Assembly: GCA_005656395.1 (NCBI GenBank)
Contig: SRSI01000044.1
Coordinates: 434,001-498,000 of the forward strand
Source: Strongyloides papillosus
Lineage: Eukaryota > Nematoda > Chromadorea > Rhabditida > Strongyloididae
DNA: 64,000 bases
Reading direction: 5' to 3'
The notes under the pieces were generated by a model that made no database searches, was not told the DNA's origin, and was given only the letters and a program-made list of their open reading frames with translations. Both the position numbers and the translations under genes were made by a program. Position 1 is the stretch's first letter. The number at the start of each line of letters is the position of its first letter. This document shows, piece by piece, positions 37,656 to 53,153 of this stretch.

Positions 37656-38201
37656 TTAACGTCCAGTCCCTGGGACAGTTTGAACAACATCACCTCCACT
37701 AACAGTTAATTGACTACATGATATCTGAGCAAATGGAGTAACTGCACCTGCCGCATTTGTTGTTGTCCATACTCCATTTACACAATTAACCTAAAAAAAT
37801 AAGATATGATAAATTTTATATATTATTAATTTAAAAATAGCACATACAGTAGCTGTTATACTTGTACCAGTCCCTTGGAAATTTCTAATAAGATTATTTC
37901 CACTAAGAAGTTGTATCATTATCTCTGAGGTTGTTGTACCTGATGCTCTGGTACATGTTAATGTTGCTGTTAATGGGCAAACAGCAGCTGAATTCCTTTG
38001 TAGCATGGCACATTCATCAAGATTTGCTGCTGGTGTTCCAGCAGGAGCAGGTATTCTAGGATGAGTTGCGATAGTTAATGGTGTGCAACAAATTGTTGTT
38101 GTTGTTGGTGTTGTTAGAACAGGAAGACAAGCATGAATATCTCCATAGAATGAGGTAAGGTATATGGCAATTAGAAAGATAATTTTACTATACAAAGACA
38201 T
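37656..38201 (-). CDS. Secreted C6-domain protein
   Basis: Exons 38201-37848 and 37790-37656, with a 57-nt phase-0 intron; the product is 162 aa. Residues 1-24 form a signal peptide. A Thr/Pro/Ala-rich linker follows (residues 28-60), then a domain with Cys at 64, 75, 83, 121 and 143 and the pattern CPLTATLTC ... GTGTSITATVNC ... GVW, characteristic of the nematode C6 domain (secreted or extracellular, function unknown). Cys38 or Cys39 may supply the sixth. The splice falls within TATVNC and restores it. The protein is extracellular by its signal peptide. GC content is much higher than in the flanks. Confidence 0.88.
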
Positions 38202-39299
38202 TATTATGCGTAGGGTGTGTTTTGTTATAAATTATTAATTTATAATAATAAATGAAAAGAAAACAAAAAAATTAGAAAGTTTTAAAATATAATAAATATT
38301 TTGCTTGAATTAAAAAGTTTCAAATTTTACTAATAAATTGTTTAATTTTTGTAGGTGGAGTAAAAAAGATATCTTAAATTCCGCAGATCAAAAATTTTCT
38401 TTCTTTTGTTTTGCATATAAAAACTACAATTGTAACAAATTATTCTTTTGATGATCTTAAAAGGTTTATGTTGAAAGTGATAAAGATAGCGATTAGATTA
38501 TATATTATTTAATAAATGTATAGAGTAAGGAAGATTATTGAAGATTACTGCATTTCCCATCAAAAATTAATTTTTTCACCGCGACCCATTATCATTATTA
38601 TTACTTTGATACAATAAGAATATACATGTAATTTGAATATATCCTTTTTTGTCAATGAAATTTTTTCATTTAATTATGTCATCGCTTATAGATTACCTAA
38701 GCAAGATATATTTATAAATATATCCCCATATTTGGTAACTCTTATCTTTTTAAAAGGATTAAATGTAAAAATAAATAGTCTGTATAAAATTATAATTTAT
38801 TTTTGATTTAACGTATCAATGAAGATGAAATGATAATCAGGTCGATTTTAATTTACGAAAATAATATATGTCTGTGACTAAAAATACTAAGATATCTTTT
38901 GCTTGTTAAATTTTATATTAATTGGAACTACATTTAATTGAGATATTTATTTTAGGATGAAAAAATTTTTTTATTATAATGAATTTCGCGGTCCATGTCA
39001 CTTTTGTTTCAATTAATAAAACATGTTTCAAATATGTAGGTTTAATTTGGTAAATTAATCTTAATATACCTTAGGGTAATATAAAAATGTATAATGTAAT
39101 AATTTTATAAAAACATAATTAGTAAGTTTTTCATTTTTGACATTATTAAAAATGGGAGCAAATTTAATAAGTTTAAAGTTTGCCTAATGTTGTAATACTG
39201 AAAATACCACTCCATTACATCATCCCTGATATTTTATATTAATTGATAAAAAATTTGGTAAAAAGTTTTTACATGTCTGGTATTTTATTTTTTTTCATT
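38202..39299. other. Intergenic, nothing recognised
   Basis: 1.1 kb of AT-rich DNA. It should include the promoter of the C6-domain gene and the 3' UTR of the homeobox gene. Confidence 0.6.
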
Positions 39300-39975
<676 letters not shown>

Positions 39976-42548
39976 ATTAAATTTTGATATACATAAATTT
40001 ATAAATAATAATTATTAATGGCTAATAAAGCTAGAAAATATAAAAATTAAAGGCATAAATTATAAATAACTTTGTAAGAGTGAATTGTCACTTTAAATAT
40101 TAAATCTGTTTAATTGAAAGCTTTGTTTTTAATAATAATTTTTGTTTAAATTAGAGTTATAATAAAAAGTTAAATAATGACAATTTTTTTTATAATAATT
40201 TTAAAATAGTAAGTAAAACTTGTTTTTGTTGCATTTATAAATTTTGCCGTGAGAAAGTATCAAGAAGATACTTGATATTTTCAATTAAGTAATAATGGTT
40301 AAATATTTAAAATAACAATTTTCTTATAGCTTTTATTTAACTTTTTGGGAACAATTATGGAAAATAACATTATATTTGTTGATATATCAGATAACAAAAT
40401 GATTACCTTTACTTGTTTGGATATAAGTATTATAAGGAATTAGATAAATTTAACAAGGTAATTCATGTGAATATTAAAATTTGATATTGGAAGTTAAAAT
40501 AATTGTATGGTTATTTTTAAAATATTTTGATATTGTTGAAATTTGATATGTTAAAAGAAAATTTTAAATTTAGAAATGACCTTTTATTTGTTGTTGTAAA
40601 AGTTTTTGTTCTTAAATGTTGGTATTAATTGATGATATGTTTGATTGAATGAATTATTTTTTGATAAGATGTCCTATAAAATATTTGAAAGTCAATCTTA
40701 AAAGAGTGTAGCCAAAAAGATGGAGCGCTTTAGTAATTTATTAATATGAATATTTGAAACAATTTATATAGAATTGGTGATATTAACATAAGGCTATTTG
40801 TAATGGAATACCTGAATTGGTATATGGAATTAAATAATCACTTTAATATTGAATTATTAGAATTATAAGAAAGGCAGAGACTTTTTCTGCACTTTTTTTA
40901 TGGAAGTGTTAGATTGTCAAAGGATAAAGTATCAAATTTAATATTAACAGTTTCTAGATGTTTATAATTTACTTATTTCATTATCTATATCTGCAAAATT
41001 TATACTATTTTGCAAGCAAGTTGTGACCATCTTTATTATAAATTGTTTTTATCACTATTAATTATAAGGACATTACGTTTCTTAGGAGATAGTTTATAAA
41101 GAAGTAATTTTTGAGTAATTACATTTAGTCAAAAAATAAATTATAACTGAAATTGACGGGAAAAATTTATTTCGACAATTTCATTTACATAACATAACTG
41201 AGATAAGAAGTAATTATATATGGATTACAACGACTATTAACATACAGTTAACTTTCCGGAGCATAACGATTGCTTTGAGATGTGAAACTCTACCTCGCCA
41301 ACTTTATTCATTAGATCATTCTCCAACATATTACTACCTCTTTCACGGATACTTAATGCTGTCTCAAAGAGAACTTTTACTAATTCGAATAACACATTTT
41401 ATGTCATTCTAAAATTCTTGAATTTAAATGAAATAATTTTTTTTCCAATAGTAGTCAAGTACTTAACTTATTGCCTATAATTTGATAATAATGGTAGTCC
41501 TTATATTATATAAAAACATTAACTTTTGAATTAAGTTATAACGTTTCAAATTTACAACCGGAACTCATTAATGGACATCATGATATTAAAAAATAACAAA
41601 GGCACAAATGTTAATGAAACTTTTAACATTCTACAGCTTTATTTATTTAATGATAATTGATTTTATTATATTTTTACACACAATTTAACTTATAAATAAT
41701 ATAAATGTATTAGTTTTTTAATCTTTGGATGGATAAAATTTCTTCGACATTTTTTATTTGCCCTTTAAAGAAGTGTTAATTTATATTGATGATTTACTTT
41801 AATTATATTGATTCTGGGAAAGTAAATTGTATGTAGGTTTATTTTTTTTACTTCCATAAAGTTATTCAAGGTTATATTTTTTATTATACTCGAATTTGAG
41901 ACTCTAGAAGGATATTTTTGAAATTTCCTGAGATAGAAAGAATAATATTTAAAATCGTGGAAATTATTTATCTATATTCAAAATCTACAATTCTTAATAT
42001 TTGTAGATTTATGACTCATAATGTAATTTAGAAGATTAGCATATGCTAGCTTTACACTTTTGATCTTTATTTAATAGATATTTCATAAAAACATGACTTC
42101 AAATTGAGGTAACATTTATCATATTAGAAAATAAATTGAAAATAGATATATTTTTACCTTAAAACATCTCAAAAATTTAAAATATCTCATCAGTACTTTA
42201 TTTTTCCTCTTAATATTGAGAGTTTAAATAATTGCTTTTTAAAATAATAGAAAATAGTATATATTAGTAAGCTCAAAAAATATGTATATTTTGATGTAAG
42301 AATTTGTAATTCAAAATTAACATAAAAATAAAATATATTTTTCTTCTCCCAAATTTTATATATTATTTGTTTTAAAATTCTTGATAAATAAAAATTCTAT
42401 TAAACGTTACATTATTCTTAATAGCTTCAATATATTTTTTACATCATAGTAAGAGATCAATATTTAAATATCTTTTATAAATGACAAACATTATTATTTT
42501 TAGCCATAACCTTAAAGTGAAATACATTAAAATGTTTTGATAATGATG
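39976..42548. other. Intergenic with one coding-like fragment
   Basis: About 2.6 kb between two minus-strand genes. It is AT-rich except for a GC-richer block at about 41220-41410, described separately. No other feature was recognised. Confidence 0.5.
41237..41408 (-). pseudogene. Isolated coding-like fragment
   Basis: The minus strand is open from 41408 to a TAA at 41239-41237, and reads a well-balanced peptide starting NVLFELVKVLFETALSI, with an internal Met and one or two Cys near the end. There is no ATG near its start. A possible acceptor ending in ATTTTAG lies just upstream but brings in a stop. The plus strand is open over the same stretch but reads less like protein. It may be a decayed exon, an exon of an unmodelled gene or a conserved regulatory block. 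No family is recognised. Confidence 0.3.
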
Positions 42549-44112
42549 TTACATTACCGTTCCCCGGTTACCATTGCCTATTTTAAAGTTACTCTTATCA
42601 TTATTATCACTATTCTTCTTTCTTTTTATTGCTGCCATAAATATATTCTTAAAATTTGGATTTAACCAAGCATATAGTATTGGATTCGCAATATTCATTA
42701 TCATAGCAATCCTACAAAAATAAATTTTTTTAAATAAAGTTTAAAATTATATATTTTTTTTAATTAAAAGGCAAAAAAAAATTATACTTACCCATGAGTT
42801 AGGAGTTGGACAAAGTAACTTAATTCTATGTATCTATGAGAGCTATCTTCATATCGATAGATATCTACATTAAAGTCCATTAGTATTGTAGAAATACTAT
42901 AGGGAAGCCAGGCAAACACAAAAATAAGTACCATTGATGTTAAAACTGATGTGGTACGACGTTGCTGTTGGAGAAGTTGTACAATTTGTCTTGATTCTGG
43001 ATCTTTTAACAAACTATTATGTGAATTTTTTTTACCAAAAAATGTGAAGGAAGATGCATCAACATTTTGTGCTGATATAGAAATTTGTCTTTCCCTACCA
43101 CTACACGAATTCTTTTTTTTTTCTAATGATGATATTGGTGGATCAGGATTGGTATTCCTTCCTAACATCTGATCTAACAATAATGATCTTTCAGTTAACT
43201 TTTTTAATTTAACATTTGTTCTTGCTTTTAACTTTGCAAAGATACATATATAACAAAATGCCATTGTTAGACAGGGAATCAAAAATTGGGCAGTAAAGAC
43301 AGTTAAAGTAAAAATTGGTTTTACATCATCACTCCATTTTTCATCACAATACTTTAAGTACATAAAGATTATAGTAACATCAAACTAAAAAAAACTTACG
43401 TCCCCACAGAAGCCAGGGTATTTCTCAATATCCATAAAGTAACCATAGGGAGATGATATAAGTATAGAAAATAACCATAATGCTATAGCGATATTTCTTG
43501 CTCCTTTTATAGTTATTGGAGTTGTGTGTGGCCTAACTACAAGAATGTAACGATCTATTGCTATAGCTGAAAGGGATAATGTTGAAACAAATGTTGCTGC
43601 TGCCTAAAATTAGAAAGAATTAATTAAAGAAATTTTTATGTGGGTGTACAAAAAAATTATTAAGTAAAAAAAGATACCTGAGCTAAAGGCATTAAATGAC
43701 ACATTAAATTTCCAAAATACCAACTTTTGAAGATTAATGTTATTGGTGTTACTGGAACAGAGAAAATACAAACAACAATGTCACTGATAACTAAATTAAG
43801 TATAAAAATGTTTTGAACAGTTTGAAGACTTTTGTTTTTTAATGTTAACCATGCAATTATGAAATTTCCAATAATTCCTAGGATAAATATTATAGAATAG
43901 TACACAAGAAATGATATCATAACAGGAGTCTCATTTGTCAAATCCGGACATTTTTCATAAAATACCGTACAATTATATTTATCATCATTATGTTTTATGC
44001 TTTGATAATATTCACACGTTTGCGTATATTCTTGACTACTATTCATTATATGAAAATTACTTGTACTTCCATATTGCGACAAATCCAGAGGTTCATTAAT
44101 TTTTTCTGTCAT
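42549..44112 (-). CDS. Neuropeptide Y/F-type G-protein-coupled receptor
   Basis: Exons 44112-43678, 43603-43400, 43351-42792 and 42711-42549, with introns of 74, 48 and 80 nt; the product is 453 aa. It is a rhodopsin-class (class A) receptor. Landmarks are Gly82-Asn83 in TM1, Asp111 in TM2, W-Y-F-G with Cys138 at the top of TM3, DRY at 162-164, FAWLP in TM6 and NPILY at 409-413 in TM7. The extracellular N-terminus has several Asn-x-Ser/Thr sites. The third intracellular loop is long and rich in Ser, Lys and Gln. The WYFG/DRY context and the NPILYAWLNPNFK end fit the neuropeptide Y/F (npr) receptor branch, so the ligand is probably an RFamide-type peptide; the exact orthologue is not decided. 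All introns keep the frame. Confidence 0.92.
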
Positions 44113-47100
44113 TTGTGTAATTTTAAAATATTAGTTTGTGGATTTTACTTAAATTAGTTCTAATAATGATAACAATCTAAGAAAAAAAGGTTAAAAATAA
44201 AGGGGTGAGTTAAATGAGACTATGGATGTATCTTTTAAAAGTTAATTCAAAATAAATTAATCGAATAATTCGAGAAAAGCTTTCAAACAATGGTCACATA
44301 ATGAAAGTGTAATATTTATATACAATATTTTTACTTAAAAAACTTAATAACAATGAATATTTGAAATAATTTAAATTATTTATCACCAATAATTGTTACA
44401 TTGTTTATTGTGATGAAAGATCATTTTATCATATTAAAAGTAATAATAAAAGACAAAATTTCATATAATTTTGTTTTATTATTTTGAATCATAAAATAAA
44501 AAGTTATTATGTTACCGGGTAACAAAGAATCTTTTTTATTGTTCTATTTGGATTTAATAAGATGAACATGATACATGCAAACATCTGATAGGGTTATAAT
44601 ATTCTCCTTCAAAAAATATAAACTAAATTTTGTGATTAAATTACGACTTAAAAGCTTTATATTGTCGATAAATCTTTCTTGAAAAGGGTGGAGTCACAAT
44701 AAAAATTGCATTAATATAGTATAAATATAGAAAAAATATTTTTTAATTGTTTAATACATCTCAATATATAAAAATAAAAAAAGTTTCAGAGAGGAAAGGA
44801 GTATAAAAAAGTTATTATTAGTTCATTTTAAACTACATAGCAGGTTTTTAAAATATTTGATGTTTGGAAGTATAAATTTGTTGAAGGTATTCTATGACAT
44901 GTTACATAATACGTATTTTAACCATCGAAAGCATATATGATTAATTAAAGAATTTGTACAAACTGTTAAAGGCACTTTAAAATGCAGGAAATGTAGAAGG
45001 TTTTTGGTAGATGGATTAAGAAGAAATATTGTAATAAAGAAGATACCTTTTTGAAAAAATACTTCCCTACCAATGAAAATGTATTATTTTAATATAATGA
45101 TGTGATATATAAAAGGAGCTTTTAAAAATACACATAAAAACTACACACATTTATCATTTATTTTAAAAATTTCTAGTTAATTTCAAAATTTTTAACAAAT
45201 AATCTTTTTAAAGGATATGAAAAATTAAAAATAATATTTATTTGTATGTATAGAAACCACCCAAGATGATATATTTAGATAATATACTTTTTATCATTAA
45301 TGGACAGATTGACTTTATATTCTTGTAAAAATCATAAATCAATTAACAAATTTATCTATTACTTTTCTCTCTCTTTTCCTCCTAATAAAAAGTAAAAAAT
45401 TTAAAGATTTATCTTTAAAAATATTTGTGATAATCATAGATATCATACTATATTTTTATCACAAGTAGATGGAAAAAAATCTTTTACATTAGATTTTTAT
45501 AATGATTATCTAATAAAAGTCTTTTTTCTTTCCTACTGAGAGTGAAATTAATTAGTTAAATGGAGAAGACATATTTTTATATAGATTAAGAAGTAAAAAA
45601 TAGAAATTTGTCATGAACCAAAAAAAAGTTTTTTTATTTGTGAGAATTGAATACAAATGTTTACTACATCATTATTAATTAGAGTCTATTTGAGACTCTT
45701 TTAAAATGTACTATACTAATTCTTTAGAGAAAATAAATTGTACTTAGAATATAAAAAATTTTCCGTATTTTAGATAGTTTTTTGTTCGTTATTTTTTTAT
45801 TTTTAACATAATTATGGTGGTAAAGAGACTTCAAATCAAAAAGCTTACATTTTAAAGTTTAATTGTGAAGTTATGTGTGATTTTATATAAAAAGATTAAA
45901 ATTGATCGTGTACTATAAATATATGAGATGAAAGGAAAACATATGAATGTAATTATAAGATATGTTTAAAAACATTAAAAATAGATTGTACCAGATGGAT
46001 AAACAATAGGCAATTAAGTATTATCAAAGTTCAAGTTCAATGCAAATTATATAACATTTCAATAAACTTTTTGGGCACAGAATCATTACAAATACATAAC
46101 AAGGCACATATTTATAAAATATCAGCTTTTTAGAAAATCAATTGAAAAGTTAACAAAACACATAACATGATTTCTAGTAATAAATGTGATCATAACATTT
46201 AAATAAACTAACCAACTAATAAACGATAATTTAAAAATATGGTTTTAATAATTGATAGGGGTTTCAAAAAGAGTTATACTTTCTATAACGTCACTCAGTA
46301 AATATCTTCTTTTTAATTAAATTCTTTCCTTAAATGAAATATGTAAAGAATAATTGTATTCTTGTTACATATACTTTGGTTTTAATAATTATTATTTTCG
46401 TAACAATAATTAGAAATTTTAAGTACATAGAACATTTGATAAAATATGTAAAAATTAAATTTTTAAAATGATAATTTTTATGTTTGCTATATATGAAAAT
46501 GATTTATTTTATCTGAGTAATTTTTTTACCTCTTATAAAGATTAATAGTTTTATGTTATGGGATAATTAAAAAGAAATAAATCTTGGTAATTGAAAACTC
46601 TTAAATTTAGTGCAAGAAGTAAAAAAAAATAATTTTAATAGGTAAGAGATTATAAAATGAATTGTTTTATGTGAAAAAAATATAGAATACTAAAAAATAA
46701 AGTTGTTGCAAAAAAAATATATTAAAAAGTCTAGGATAATGTTTTTATTGATAAGAAGTTTTACAGAAATAAGGAAATTTGTTAATAAAAGCTTTTAAAG
46801 TTTTTTACTAAATACTTAATAATAATATATTGGTAGTATCAAAGAACCAGTATTTTTTTAATATTTTTTAAAAAAAATATTGAATAAAAAGTGACATAGC
46901 ATTTAAAATACTATGATGATGATAAGATGAGAGAAAAAATAGTGAATGAAAACACATACATCCTGAAAAAGCTATGATTTAAATAATAATATCAATTTTG
47001 ATTTTCCTAGAATAAAATAACCATTTCTCTCTATCCTCCTACCCCTTCTCTTCTCTCTTACATCGGAACTTATTTATATTTTTGTTTGTTAAATAAATAA

Positions 47101-50100
47101 AATTAAAAATTAAGGCATTGTGAGAGGGAAGAAACAAAATGTGTCAATTTAAAGGTATAGTAATAAAGAATTTTAAGAATCCATTGAAAATTAAAGATTA
47201 TTTGTTGAGAGATAATTTTTATAATTTTTTTACATAACATTTATATAGATATCATCAAACAACTATATTACATATAAATTGTAGTTTGTTAAACTTAGTG
47301 CTATTAACTCTTAAATATATATTATCATTTGAAATAAAAACAAAAAAAGAAATTTTTTTTAAAGATTGTTATATATATGTATGAACAGGAAAGATACAGT
47401 ACATGTGGATTTTTTTACTATGTTTTTTAAAATAGATAGATAAATTTAAAAATGATAACTTATAATATAATATGAAATATAGAAAATAATGATAATTTAA
47501 CACAATTATTAATAAAGTATTCATGTAATTTTAACAATACTTCCAAATTGTTTTTTTTATAATTGCATATTGTAGAAAAAGTTTTTGTTTTCTTCTTATT
47601 ATGTAGAATAAAACATTCGATTCTGATAAAAGCACAATAATATATTTAGATAAAATTCCATCTTACCTTTAAACACCTTCAGATCACAATTTTATTTATA
47701 CTTAGTAAGAGGATTTTAAACTGCTTATTTATTTAATAATAAAAAAATCTTCAAACTTAGCGTTAAATGAAATCAAATTTATATATACTATAAAATAATA
47801 TTTTTCTTCTTCATTATGTGACTTATAAAAACTATTATTAAAGGCTAAAGTAAAGATTTAAAAAAAATAAATATTATTCTCACAAAAATATGTTTTTGTT
47901 TTTTTTTGTGAACATTTTAAAAGTTCAAAAGGAAAATTTATTTTAATTGAAGTAATTAACTTTTATTTTATTTAATCAACTAAAAAGGGTAAGATAATTA
48001 TATAAATCACAGCATAAAACTTTTAACGAATGTACTTTTCTTAAGAAAAACATTAGGAAGTATGAAACTATCAAAGGAAATACTTAGTATATGGAAATAC
48101 TATTGGATAGTTTTGTTATTTAACTTTTAAAAATCAAACGATAACCTTAAGTGGTTTTAAAAGTAAAATACAAAAAAAAGAATTACGATGGTTTTTAGCT
48201 CCCTTGATAGAAACCGTCAGATGGACAAAAATAAAGTCATTTTGATATATTGGTAAAGAATAGTCAACAACATATAAAGAAGTATATATAAGCTGTAATT
48301 AAGGGATAAATTTATCATTCTTTCATCTAAATATTATGTCAATAGTTAGATAATTTAAGTTTGTGTCAGGTAAATATGACATAAATTATCTACAAAAAAT
48401 AAGGTATCTACTTAATAAAGTTATAACCATATATAAAATATTATATGTTTATTGAAAGCTAAGATTTATAACAGTCTAATTATTATTCGTAATTATCCAA
48501 TTAACGTTATATATGAATAAATCTGCTTCACATCACATAATATTATATGAAAAAGATATCTTTCCATCATAAATATCTACCTTATTTTTTTATATATTAA
48601 ACAAATTAGAAATTTAAAATGATATGTATATACTTATAGAATTTCTTAAAGAATTATGGTATAAGGAATTAAAATAAAAGATAACTTTTTAGGAAATAAT
48701 TTTGATTGCGTGACTGTTGAATGAAAGTTTATTTGATATCGTTGAGAAATGTATTTTTAAAAGAAGTTGATTTATTATATAAAAATAGGTAAAAAAATAT
48801 GGTAGAATAGGGAAAAAATGTTGCAAATATATTATTCTTAAACAAAATAGTACATATTTTAAAGAATATAACAAATTTTTTAAATGCAATAGACTCTATA
48901 TTTAGAAGTAAATTCACAATTCAGGAAGATAAAAATGTTTTTGAGATTATAAAAGTATTAATTATAAAATATACCATTTGTTAGTTGGTCATTTTATGTA
49001 CAATGATATAAGTGACAAAAAATTGACATATTTTTGATTATAAATATAGTAGTACAAATTTTATTCGGAATTGGGTATGTGATTAATTGTGATTAAGTTT
49101 ATTTTTTTATCCATAAACTACTTAGATTTAAATATCTTCACATCTATCTAATATTTCTTAAATAAATAATGATATAATGGAAAGAATAAATTAGTAATTT
49201 ATTGTGGAAAAAAATTTTTATATAAAAGGAACTTGCCATTCATTACATTTATATAGTGAAAATTTTGATTCATAAAAGTACAAATAATAATGTTAAAAAT
49301 AACGAAAGAATTTCTTATTCTATATCAAATGGACCTTATGTTTAGTGATTTGTCAATACAAATTATATCATTTTAATTATTCTTTTTAATAGATTAATTT
49401 TGTTTATAATCTGTTGTGGTGAGGATTATTAAAATTAAGAAATTTTTCTAGCTAATATAATTATTAAGTACCTTTGATAAAATAATAATTTTTCCTCAAT
49501 TTTTCCATTCCCAATAAAAAAGAAACATAAAAGTTTTGATTTGAAGAAAGAAGAATAAATTAGGGAAATGACTTGTTAATTAAAAAAATACATAAAATTT
49601 TATTGCGTATGAATTTTTTTATACTCTAATACACTTGTTTCATTTTTTAATAAATAATTCCTTGGGGATTGTCATAAAAGTTCTTAATTTATGAAACATA
49701 AAAATTAGACAAAAATTAGGATAAAAAAGAGCATTTTTTATTTTTAGTTTAAAATTTCAATGCACTTTTTTAATGAATAATTTAACAAAATATTTTGTTA
49801 TTTCTGGACAACTTAATAAAAATACATATTTCTCTTATTGATATATAAAATGTCCCATTAATAAAATTAGACTGTTTGAATAAAAAATTTACAATTGTTA
49901 TTGAATAATTCATAAGTAACTTTATGTTAAGATAAAGAGTATATACTTTTATGATAAAATGATACTTTTTAACTGCAAAATTAAAAGTTTAGTAAAATAA
50001 ATGATTTTTAAAATAATAATGAATAAAAATATGTAAAAAAGAATAGTGTAAGTCGTAGAAAAAAAGATATTAGTATTAGAGTCTTACAATGTATTTTATT

Positions 50101-51430
50101 AAAAAATAAGTGAAAATGAATATTAGATAGATAAAAAAAATATAAAAATATTACAGAAAATAAAGTTTTCTTTTAAAAATATAAATATTTAAATATCTTC
50201 ACATAAAAATATGCATAATAATGGTGTATCTTAAAAATTAAAAAAATTAGATGGTGATTTTTAATTTCTTAAAATTCATTTGCCTTGTAATTTACGTTAA
50301 TGAATTTTATTTAATAAATTTATATAATATCATTTTCAATACTTTCCAATATTAAATAGGGGCATTTATTGTCTATTAATATATTTAATTGTTAGGGGAA
50401 ATTTACAATAATTGGTAGTAATATCAATAAAAAAATGGGGCCTGATGATGCATGTATAGAAGTTGAATCTTTTATCAAACAATTTATGGTTTTATAAATC
50501 TTTTATTTTGTTATTTATTTATATACTTTTTTCTTCATTTAAAGTGGATTCTAATAAATGTTTCAAAATATACATAAACATTACTATCATTGAATATACA
50601 TATATATGTTTTTATTTATTGTGAATTGTTTTCATTAAAACTAAAATGACTGTAAATGTATATACTTATATGTAAAGGATGAGAGTATTAAATTTATATT
50701 TTTTTTATGAAATATTTTTTTGCCTTCTCAAAGATGATTATTCATTCTGTTTATTATTACTAAAATAATAATGAGAATAGATTGTTTTTTTTTAAATTAC
50801 ATATTATCACAAAAATGTATTAACAGGAAATGTATGATAAAATTATTAAAAAAATGACATCTTTAAAAATGAGTATAAAATAAGAGAAAGATTTATATGA
50901 AACGGTTTAAACATTTTTCTTTTCATTTTTTTATAATAGCATTCTTTACAAATATAATTATAAAAAAGTTAAAAATAATATATTAAAAAATTGAAGAATA
51001 TTTTATCACGAAATATATTTTTAATGACAACATAGGGTTAATGAAAGTAGTACTTGTAATATTTAATTCTAATAAAAACCATCAACTATATGTCAAATAT
51101 ATAGATAAAAGCAAAGAAAAGTATTTAAGTAAAGTAAATTAATTAAGCGAATCACTATGTATATATAGATATATATGTATTTTTAATGATATTAGAAAAA
51201 TTTAATAAAAATTAAAATAATGTATGCACATGTATCAAATAATAAAAAAAAACAATACTTATCATAAAAAGATTTTTTCATCCATTTTAAAAATTATATT
51301 ATATTATTATAATTTACTAATAATAAATATTTTAATCATTATATTTCCTTTTGATGAGGAAATAAAATATAATATAAAAATATAGATGATTAATAGAGTA
51401 TTATTTTAATTGTTAATTTCAATATCCTTA
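44113..51430. other. 7.3-kb gene desert
   Basis: The longest stretch without a supported gene. It is very AT-rich throughout, and its open frames consist of Phe, Leu, Ile, Tyr, Lys and Asn as random AT-rich DNA gives. No hairpin, RNA gene or transposon was recognised. It may hold regulatory DNA for the receptor gene to its left. Confidence 0.6.
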
Positions 51431-53153
51431 TTACACTCTTTTTAATATCTTCCCAACTTTTTCATTCTCTCTTTCATTTTTCTTCTCCGACTCCTGAGAT
51501 ATTTGATTTTTACAGTCTTTAATTTTCTCACTAATAAATACATAAGACCAAATAGCAAACAGTGTTGTAAAGGTTATTGGGATAGCAACAATTCCACCAG
51601 CTACAACTCCGGCTGTTAATGTAATATATGTAGCTCCAATGGCAATTGTTGAACATCCTGCTAAACCTAAGCCAAAAAAAAATGAATCACCATATGCTAG
51701 AGCTATTGATGCTAATCCAGTAACTCTTTTATCTTCGTTTAATTTTTTATACCTTTCTAACTCAGCATTAATATCTTCCTGAAGTCTGGCAAGGTATTCT
51801 GATCTAACTTGTGCACTACCAATTTTGGGACACTTATCAAAAATATTTAATGCTACTATACCATTTTTTATATGCGCTTCCAGTAATCTTTTCTCAGATA
51901 ACATTCTAGCATCAACTGTTGCTCTATTCATTCCCCTACAGTAGGCTAATTTTGCTTCATTTGCCGATTCAATACACAATAAATGACAATTTGCATTTAA
52001 TATATTCTTTGGTTGTGGTATATCTGATCCTTCAAAAACTTTAACAAATTGTTTAGTAAATTCAATCATCTTTTTACAAGTCAATTCTCGACCATTAACA
52101 CTTTTTGGTTTAAGTGCATGTGGATTTAATAAATTTTCAACCATCTTCTTAACTTCTTCTTTAAAAATTGGTCTAATATCTTTCACATGTCCACGAAATG
52201 AACTTCTTTCAGCTACTTTATGTCCAGGATGTGGCATAAGGTAACAATTTATCTCATCAAAACAGGCCTGTAATTGTAATCTAACATCTTTTAATTCTTC
52301 CTCCAGATCATTATGTATCTCAAGGACATGTTGAAGGAATTCTCTACCACCCTCCTTACCATACGAAAATTCTTCAGGATTCTTAAAATCTCTTACAATA
52401 AAATTTAAATTTTGAAATGGTTTGCCAACATATTGTGACTCTTTTAATGCCAATCTACCATATTCAACAAATAGGCTTAGATTTTGTAAGGCATCTTCAG
52501 GAATATTTTCTGTTAAATTATAACACTGTATGGAACTTAGTAATGTTGATAAGGCAAAAATTGTCGTTGATTGATTGTATGTTGATGCATTATCAAATGT
52601 TCCTTGTGTATCCATCTATAAATTAATATTAAAAGAAACGGTTAACTAAAGTTTAATTAAAAATTATATTACCAAAACTACAGCATATTTTTCTCCATTA
52701 ATAGCTTCAATCATTATTGGTTCCCCCCACATCCAAATACCTACTGTATCTCTTTTCGCTCCTGTCTTCCAATGAAAGCCATTAACTTGTGTTTCATCAG
52801 TCAACCACTCAAGCTTAACATCATTCTAAAAAATAAAACAATTTAAATTAGCTGTGGTTATAATAACTAACTTGTTGAGCTTTTTGAAGGCAATACAAGT
52901 ATTCGAGAAAGAAATTAAGTAAAAAACTTTTACCCTTCCTAAATGCACCTGCAATTCCAACAATAACAATTTTTTTATTTTGTATGGCATTGTGTTTTAA
53001 GATACTATTAAGTCCATTTTCATTTAGTTTAAAACCACCACCCTCTTTAGGGCATACAATTTGGATAGCTTCAATTTTATGACGATGTTCTATTTGGTCT
53101 CTTGTACTAAATTCAGGTGTGAAAGGTGCAGTTAAATCAAAATCAAAGGACAT
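51431..53153 (-). CDS. atln-1: Atlastin-type dynamin-like GTPase
   Basis: Exons 53153-52872, 52825-52673 and 52615-51431, with introns of 46 and 57 nt, both phase 0; the product is 539 aa. Atlastins are ER membrane GTPases that fuse tubules of the endoplasmic reticulum. The GTPase domain has the P-loop GAFRKGKS (69-76), the switch segment RDTVGI (119-124), DTQG (147-150) and the G4 Arg-Asp pair at 220-221. A helical middle domain follows, then a paired hydrophobic segment at about 443-508 and a charged C-terminal tail. I start at 53153 because that ATG opens the conserved part; the frame runs 31 more codons upstream as a very hydrophobic stretch that looks noncoding. Most atlastins have RETTGI in the switch; here the second Thr is Val. 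It could be a divergent paralogue rather than the main gene. Confidence 0.92.

Noticed and set aside
44113..51430. Possible hidden genes in the 7.3-kb desert
   Set aside because: I found no GC-richer exon-like block with splice signals; frames near 48.7-48.9 kb have random AT-rich composition.
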